The notes under the pieces were generated by a model that was given only the letters and a program-made list of their open reading frames with translations, ran no database searches and was not told where the DNA came from. From Lysobacterales bacterium (lineage in GTDB: Bacteria > Pseudomonadota > Gammaproteobacteria > Xanthomonadales > SZUA-36), in NCBI GenBank assembly GCA_026193295.1, contig JAPHSB010000175.1, positions 1-10,326 of the forward strand: DNA of 10,326 nt, written 5' to 3'. Made by a program: the position numbers and the translations under genes. Shown here one piece after another: positions 6,773 through 10,326 of the stretch. Position 1 is the first letter of the stretch; every line of letters starts with the position of its first letter.

Positions 6773-7588
6773 TTATTCGGTGGGCTTGAAGGCGGTTACC
6801 GTGACCGACAAGACGTGCAGATCGGTTCGTTCGGCTTCGTCTCGCTGTTGATCCGTCAGCGATCTGGCGAGCAGGTCCGCGGGTACCTCGATCCGCCTTT
6901 CAGCGGCGACCGTTACACGGTTGAAGCCGCTTTCCCCGATAACTTCCAGGTAGCTCTCTCGGGGTATCGCGCCGGCTACGCAGCCTGCGTAGGCTTCTGC
7001 GATCCCTTGCACCCAGTCTGGCAATTCCGCTGACGCAACGATGTCGGAGACGCAGAAGTGCCCGCCTGGCTTCAGGACGCGGTAGATTTCCGCGAAAGCA
7101 CGCGCCTTGTCCGGCACCAGGTTGAGCACACAGTTGGAGATGACGACATCGATGCTGTCGGACAGGACGGGCAGGTGTTCTATTTCCCCGAGACGGAACT
7201 CGACGTTATCGACGCCCGACTTTTGCGCGTTTTGGCGCGCCCGTGCGATCATTTCAGCCGTCATGTCCACGCCGATGACCCTGCCGTGTTCGCCCACGAG
7301 CCCGCGAGCTACGAACGCGTCGAGGCCCGCTCCGGAACCCAGGTCGAGTACTGTCTGGCCTCGGTGAAGGCCGGCATGCTCGACCGGAAGCCCGCAACCC
7401 AGGCCGAGATCCGCCTCGGCCATGTAGCCGCTGACCCCCTCGTAGGCGTCGCCAATCATGCTGTAGTCCATGGCAGGTTGTCTCTGCCCTTCACAACAGG
7501 AAGTTCCGCAGCCGTCCGGTGCATCGCGGGCGATTTCGGCGTATTTGTCGCGGACCATTTCGCGCAACTGGTCATTTGAAGCTTTCAT
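6773..7588 (-). CDS. arsM: Arsenite S-adenosylmethionine methyltransferase
   Basis: 271 residues. The SAM-binding motif VLDLGSGAGLDAF is at 80-92, with acidic D108 (VIGVDMT) for the ribose. The cysteines needed for arsenite binding are present in the expected places: C65 (GLGCGLP), C153 (SNCVLNL) and C203 (YAGCVAG). The N-terminus MVRDKYAEIAR plus a cysteine-rich CGTSCC (27-32) is typical of bacterial ArsM. The enzyme methylates trivalent arsenic in the cytoplasm to methyl- and dimethyl-arsenicals and finally volatile trimethylarsine. A longer frame back to 7702 would overlap arsR. The ATG at 7586-7588 has a strong AAGGAG 6 bases upstream and is preferred. It lies 13 bases after arsR in one operon. 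No arsenite pump or arsenate reductase gene lies nearby, so methylation is the only detoxification step visible here. Confidence 0.93.
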   Translation of the reverse strand: MKASNDQLREMVRDKYAEIARDAPDGCGTSCCEGQRQPAMDYSMIGDAYEGVSGYMAEADLGLGCGLPVEHAGLHRGQTVLDLGSGAGLDAFVARGLVGEHGRVIGVDMTAEMIARARQNAQKSGVDNVEFRLGEIEHLPVLSDSIDVVISNCVLNLVPDKARAFAEIYRVLKPGGHFCVSDIVASAELPDWVQGIAEAYAGCVAGAIPRESYLEVIGESGFNRVTVAAERRIEVPADLLARSLTDQQRDEAERTDLHVLSVTVTAFKPTE

Positions 7589-7594
7589 GTCTTG

Positions 7595-7600
7595 CTCCTT
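7595..7600 (-). promoter_or_regulatory. Strong ribosome binding site of arsM
   Basis: AAGGAG on the minus strand, 6 bases before the ATG at 7588, in the 13-base gap after the arsR stop. It fixes the arsM start. Confidence 0.8.
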
Positions 7601-7601
7601 G

Positions 7602-7913
7602 TCAGCAGCAACCTTCGAGCGCGCGGAACATCTGTCCCAGCTGGGCACCGAGAGCCTGCAATGTGGCGTTATTGATGCAGTAACAGGAACGCGGGCCATC
7701 AACTTCGCCGGTAATCAGGCCGGCTTCTTTGAGCACCTTCAGGTGCTGTGACACCGTCGCCTGGGACAGGGGCAGCACCTCGACGATCTCGCCGCAGATA
7801 CACGTGCCGCGTCGTGCCAGGGTTTGCAGGATTGCCAGCCTGGCGGGATGGGACAGCGCCTTGCAGGCGAGTGCAAGGGACTCGAAGTCTTCCAAAGTGG
7901 TAGTTGCGTTCAT
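7602..7913 (-). CDS. arsR: ArsR/SmtB-family metalloid-responsive repressor
   Basis: 103 residues, the usual size. A winged helix-turn-helix runs from about 19 to 80: LSHPARLAILQTL, then the recognition helix LSQATVSQHLKVLKEAGLI (49-67) and the wing (GEVDGPRSCYCIN). Seven cysteines are present: C17, C38 and C40 (TCICGEI, where classical ArsR has its CxC sensor), C77 and C79, and a terminal C102-C103 pair. Family members leave the operator when trivalent arsenic binds cysteines. The C-terminal CC together with C77/C79 resembles repressors reported to prefer methylarsenite, recalled without an alignment. It is the first gene of an operon with arsM and should repress its own promoter, since a palindrome overlaps the -10. 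No Shine-Dalgarno sequence precedes the ATG. Confidence 0.93.
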   Translation of the reverse strand: MNATTTLEDFESLALACKALSHPARLAILQTLARRGTCICGEIVEVLPLSQATVSQHLKVLKEAGLITGEVDGPRSCYCINNATLQALGAQLGQMFRALEGCC

Positions 7914-7919
7914 TATTTA

Positions 7920-7937
7920 CATCGTATATCGACGATG
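7920..7937. promoter_or_regulatory. Probable ArsR operator palindrome
   Basis: CATCGT (7920-7925) and ACGATG (7932-7937) are perfect inverted 6-mers separated by 6 bases (ATATCG). The site overlaps the arsR -10, starts 6 bases upstream of its ATG and would block RNA polymerase when bound. Confidence 0.6.
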
Positions 7938-7949
7938 AACGATAATCAA
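7921..7949 (-). promoter_or_regulatory. arsRM promoter (sigma-70 type)
   Basis: On the minus strand, TTGATT (7944-7949) as -35 and TACGAT (7921-7926) as -10 are separated by exactly 17 bases. The -10 ends 7 bases before the arsR ATG, so transcription should start at or very close to the ATG. Confidence 0.55.
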
Positions 7950-7982
7950 GCTTATTTCAACTGATGCCATGGTGTCATGGTT

Positions 7983-7988
7983 TATACT
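7983..7988 (+). promoter_or_regulatory. Possible -10 box for the small membrane protein gene
   Basis: TATACT, near consensus, 10 bases before the ATG at 7999. No good -35 is seen at the right distance. A small inverted repeat, CCATG-GTGT-CATGG (7967-7980), lies directly upstream. If this -10 is used, an ATG at 7969 would not be on the transcript, which favours the start at 7999. Confidence 0.35.
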
Positions 7989-7998
7989 CCGCGACATC

Positions 7999-8493
7999 AT
8001 GAGTGTATTCAAAAGCAAACACGTGGTCATCGCCATGCTGGTGGCGCCGGTGCTGGCAATCCTCGGCTACTTTGCGCTGGACACCCTGGTTGGGGAGAAG
8101 CCCAAGCCGGCCATGGAGGGGCAAAGCTACCCGCTGGCCGAAAAGCCCAACTGCCGTTACGCGAGTGGTCGCTGCGAATTAAAAAACGGTGATTTCGAGC
8201 TGCAGCTGGGCGCCCGGGCGCTGGGCGGGGATCGGGTCACGTTGACACTGCGGTCGGTCGTTCCGCTGGAAGGGGTCATGGTTGCGCTGGTTGAAAGCAC
8301 CGATGGCGATGCGCCACCCGTACCTATGGAGCCGCTTGGGCAAGATGGGTTGACTTGGTCGTTGAATATGCCGCGGCCCGAAGCCGAGCGGCATCGCCTG
8401 CGCCTGGCTGCTTCGTCGGGTGGGGCGATTTACTACGGTGATGCCGCAACCCATTTTACCTTGCTGGAAAACCCGCCTGCCTGGAATGACTGA
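7999..8493 (+). CDS. Small single-pass membrane protein of unknown function, periplasmic domain
   Basis: 164 residues; not a family I can name. A short basic N-terminus (MSVFKSKH) precedes one hydrophobic helix at about 8-31 (VVIAMLVAPVLAILGYFAL), so the protein is probably anchored in the inner membrane with its C-terminal 130 residues in the periplasm. A cysteine pair, C52 and C59 (NCRYASGRCEL), could form a disulfide. The rest alternates short hydrophobic strands (FELQLGARALGG, VTLTLRSVVPLEGVMVALV, HRLRLAASSGG), suggesting a small Ig-like beta sandwich (inference). An in-frame ATG at 7969 would add ten residues, but neither start has a clear ribosome site; 7999 is chosen because of the TATACT just before it. 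It is divergent from arsR, and its stop is 3 bases from that of the convergent sulfotransferase. Confidence 0.7.
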   Translation: MSVFKSKHVVIAMLVAPVLAILGYFALDTLVGEKPKPAMEGQSYPLAEKPNCRYASGRCELKNGDFELQLGARALGGDRVTLTLRSVVPLEGVMVALVESTDGDAPPVPMEPLGQDGLTWSLNMPRPEAERHRLRLAASSGGAIYYGDAATHFTLLENPPAWND

Positions 8494-8496
8494 AGC

Positions 8497-10326
8497 TCAG
8501 CCGGCCGCGGACGGCTGCAGTGAATCCGGGCAGGGGTAGCGGCTGATTTCTTCGGCCAGATCCCGTTTGAGCACATCCAGGTAAGGCTCGAAGTTACGCC
8601 ACTGGTCCAGCCCGCCCCGGTAAATGGGTTGCCTCACCTGTTCCGAGCTGGGCGTCCGGATGGAGCGGTCGGTTTGGTAGTAATTCAGACAGTTTTCTTC
8701 GAACGGCAGGCCCAGATAGTCCAGGATACGACGCAGCTGGCCTTCCAGGTCGGCGACCACGTGTTCGTAATGTACGCGCAGCACCTTGCCGGGCAGCACC
8801 TGGTCCCAGTGCTCCATCAGTCGAACATAACCCTTGTAGTAGCGCGCGATTTCTTCCTGGCCGTAAGTGAATTCCTGGCCGTCGGCAAACAACTGCTTGA
8901 AACCACTGAAACAGCAGGCCATGGGATGCCGGCGCGCATCGATGATCCGCGCCTTGGGCAGGATCAGCTGGATCAGCCCGATGTGCATGAAATTGTTGGG
9001 CATCTTGTCGATGAAATAGGGCGCCCCGGCGCGATGCACGCGGGTTTCCTCGATGAAACTATCGCCGAAATTCTGCAGCTGCTCGGCCGACAGGTCAGCC
9101 AGGATGCCCGGGTAGCGCGCCTCCTCGGAGACAAAGCGCCGGCCGTTCAGGCGGTGGGCCAGGGCGATGATGTTGGGTAATTCCATGGTGCCGTCGACCA
9201 TGGAGTGCGACGCCAGGATCTGCTCGAGCAGGGTCGAGCCGGCGCGCGGCAAGCCCACGATAAAAATGGGATCGTCGTGGCGGCTGCCCAGGCCGGCCTT
9301 GCTCGCGAACAGCTCGGCGGTGCAAATCTCGGACTGGCGGCGCATGGCCGCGTCCAGGCCGTCGGGGTCGTAACGCGTATCCTGCTGCTTGAGCTGGTTG
9401 CCCTGCTCGTAGCAGCGAAACGATTTGCTGTAATCCTGGCGGGCCTCGTAGGCAGTGCCCAGCGCGAAACACAGGTGATAGCGGTCGACATTGGCGGTGG
9501 CCGGATCGTCGAGCCGGGCCAGCATGCGGTTGATCTCGGCGTCTGTGAAGCGATAGGTCTTCAGGTTGGCCAGGCTCCAGAAGGCATCGCCAAAATCCGC
9601 CTTGGCGCGGTAAGCCGACCGATAGGACTGGATCGCATCGTCGAGCCGTCCGATGGTTTTCAGGGCGTGTCCGCGGGACAGGTAAGGCTGGGCGAATGCG
9701 GGGTGTTTTTCGATGACCCGGTCGTAAATTTCAAGCGCGGTATCGAAGTTTCCGACGGCGACATTCTCATTGGCATAGGCCAGTTGGAAGGCATGGTTGC
9801 CCGGGTAGGCGTCGAGCAGAATCCTGGCCTGCTCCAGGGCCTTTGCAAATTTCTGTCGCTTGTGCAGCACATTGACGTAGTCATAGCGGGCCAGCCAGTA
9901 ATCGGGGGCGAATTCCACGCAGCTTTCCAGCAGGAACTCGGCGTCGTCGTAGACGAACAGTTTCATGCCCAGCATGGCCAGCAGGCGCATGGCCTCGATG
10001 TGGTGGGGGTGTTTTTGCAGATAGGTCCGGCACAGTTTCTCGGCACGGAACAGCTTGCCTTCGTGGATCAGGCTGGTCACGCTGACCAGTTCGGAGGGCA
10101 GGGCGGACAGGCGGGAATACTCGGCCTGGGCCAGGTCGGATTCCCGCTGATTGCCGTTGCGCTTGTGCAGCGCGGCCAGTTCCCGCCATGAGGCGATCAG
10201 GGCATGGTTGAGGTCGACGGCCCGCTGATAAGCGACCGCTGCTCGCTGCAAGTCGCCCAACCGCTTCAGGTTATGGCCTTCCTCCTGGTAGGCCCTGCCG
10301 TAAGCGGGTCGCTGTGACTTGAGCCG
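8497..10326 (-). CDS. TPR-repeat sulfotransferase (start lies beyond the right edge)
   Basis: The frame is open to the last base, giving 609 visible codons. A TTG at 10258-10260 could be taken as a start, but the codons upstream continue a TPR helix (AYQEEGHNLKRLGDLQRAAV), so the gene is incomplete. The first roughly 290 visible residues are tetratricopeptide repeats, for example NHAFQLAYANENVAVGNFDT and PYLSRGHALKTIGRLDDAIQ. The sulfotransferase domain follows. IVGLPRAGSTLLEQIL (about 356-371) is the P-loop-like 5'-phosphosulfate loop, and RIIDARRHPMACCFSGFKQ (about 460-480) is the 3'-phosphate site. This fits the Sulfotransfer_3-type enzymes that move sulfate from PAPS to a protein, sugar or small molecule. 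The acceptor is unknown, and TPRs often bind protein partners. The C-terminal tail after YRGGLDQWRNFEPYL is short and ends in PSAAG. Confidence 0.92.
   Translation of the reverse strand, partial: RLKSQRPAYGRAYQEEGHNLKRLGDLQRAAVAYQRAVDLNHALIASWRELAALHKRNGNQRESDLAQAEYSRLSALPSELVSVTSLIHEGKLFRAEKLCRTYLQKHPHHIEAMRLLAMLGMKLFVYDDAEFLLESCVEFAPDYWLARYDYVNVLHKRQKFAKALEQARILLDAYPGNHAFQLAYANENVAVGNFDTALEIYDRVIEKHPAFAQPYLSRGHALKTIGRLDDAIQSYRSAYRAKADFGDAFWSLANLKTYRFTDAEINRMLARLDDPATANVDRYHLCFALGTAYEARQDYSKSFRCYEQGNQLKQQDTRYDPDGLDAAMRRQSEICTAELFASKAGLGSRHDDPIFIVGLPRAGSTLLEQILASHSMVDGTMELPNIIALAHRLNGRRFVSEEARYPGILADLSAEQLQNFGDSFIEETRVHRAGAPYFIDKMPNNFMHIGLIQLILPKARIIDARRHPMACCFSGFKQLFADGQEFTYGQEEIARYYKGYVRLMEHWDQVLPGKVLRVHYEHVVADLEGQLRRILDYLGLPFEENCLNYYQTDRSIRTPSSEQVRQPIYRGGLDQWRNFEPYLDVLKRDLAEEISRYPCPDSLQPSAAG

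Noticed and set aside
7589..7702. Upstream start for arsM giving 309 residues
   Set aside because: It would overlap arsR by about 100 bases. The ATG at 7588 follows a strong AAGGAG and matches the family N-terminus.
8498..8517. Hairpin CAGCCG / CGGCTG at the convergent gene ends as a two-way terminator
   Set aside because: The stem is only 6 bp with an 8-base loop inside codons, and no T tract follows on either strand.
9205..10191. A 328-codon open frame on the plus strand opposite the TPR-sulfotransferase
   Set aside because: It mirrors TPR codons and has no motifs or ribosome site. The opposite strand encodes recognisable domains.
10258..10260. TTG start for the sulfotransferase
   Set aside because: The frame is open to the window edge and the upstream codons continue a TPR helix, so the true start lies outside.
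1..10326. CRISPR array, tRNA, rRNA or integrase/attachment site
   Set aside because: No regularly spaced direct repeats, no cloverleaf or rRNA stretches and no recombinase coding sequence were seen on either strand.

Overview
This window looks like chromosomal DNA from a high-G+C gammaproteobacterium. The protein types (TonB-dependent receptor, secreted M20 peptidase, TPR-sulfotransferase, arsRM) and the GTAG-headed REP-like repeats fit free-living, often marine or sediment, groups near Woeseiaceae, Wenzhouxiangella or Xanthomonadales. That placement is inference from gene content and not a taxonomic result.

Layout from left to right. (1) Bases 1-945 are the 3' end of a TonB-dependent outer-membrane receptor, followed by a good intrinsic terminator. 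(2) Bases 1096-2490 encode a secreted M20-family zinc peptidase. (3) Bases 2491-2764 are packed with inverted repeats. A 188-bp element has two REP-like, GTAG-headed palindromes facing each other, a second inverted-repeat pair nested inside, and two mutually exclusive hairpins at the centre. The GTAG motif supplies the stop codon of the convergent gene on the right, and a third copy supplies the stop of the peptidase on the left. (4) Bases 2759-5345 (minus strand) form a tight two-gene operon: an uncharacterised six-bladed beta-propeller-like protein, then a CrtI/PYROXD2-type FAD oxidoreductase. (5) Bases 5398-6738 encode an MFS transporter, divergent from that operon across a 52-bp gap. (6) Bases 6773-7913 (minus) are an arsR-arsM arsenic-methylation operon with a visible promoter and operator. 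(7) Bases 7999-8493 encode a small single-pass membrane protein of unknown function. (8) Bases 8497-10326 (minus) encode a TPR-sulfotransferase that continues past the right edge.

The receptor and peptidase may serve uptake and processing of a peptide-like substrate. The propeller, oxidoreductase and MFS transporter may form one small import-and-oxidise module of unknown substrate. arsR-arsM is a self-contained detoxification unit: inorganic arsenite is methylated by ArsM, and ArsR carries a cysteine pattern that could sense trivalent arsenicals. The two parts most worth a second look are the nested repeat element between convergent genes and the propeller-oxidoreductase-transporter module.
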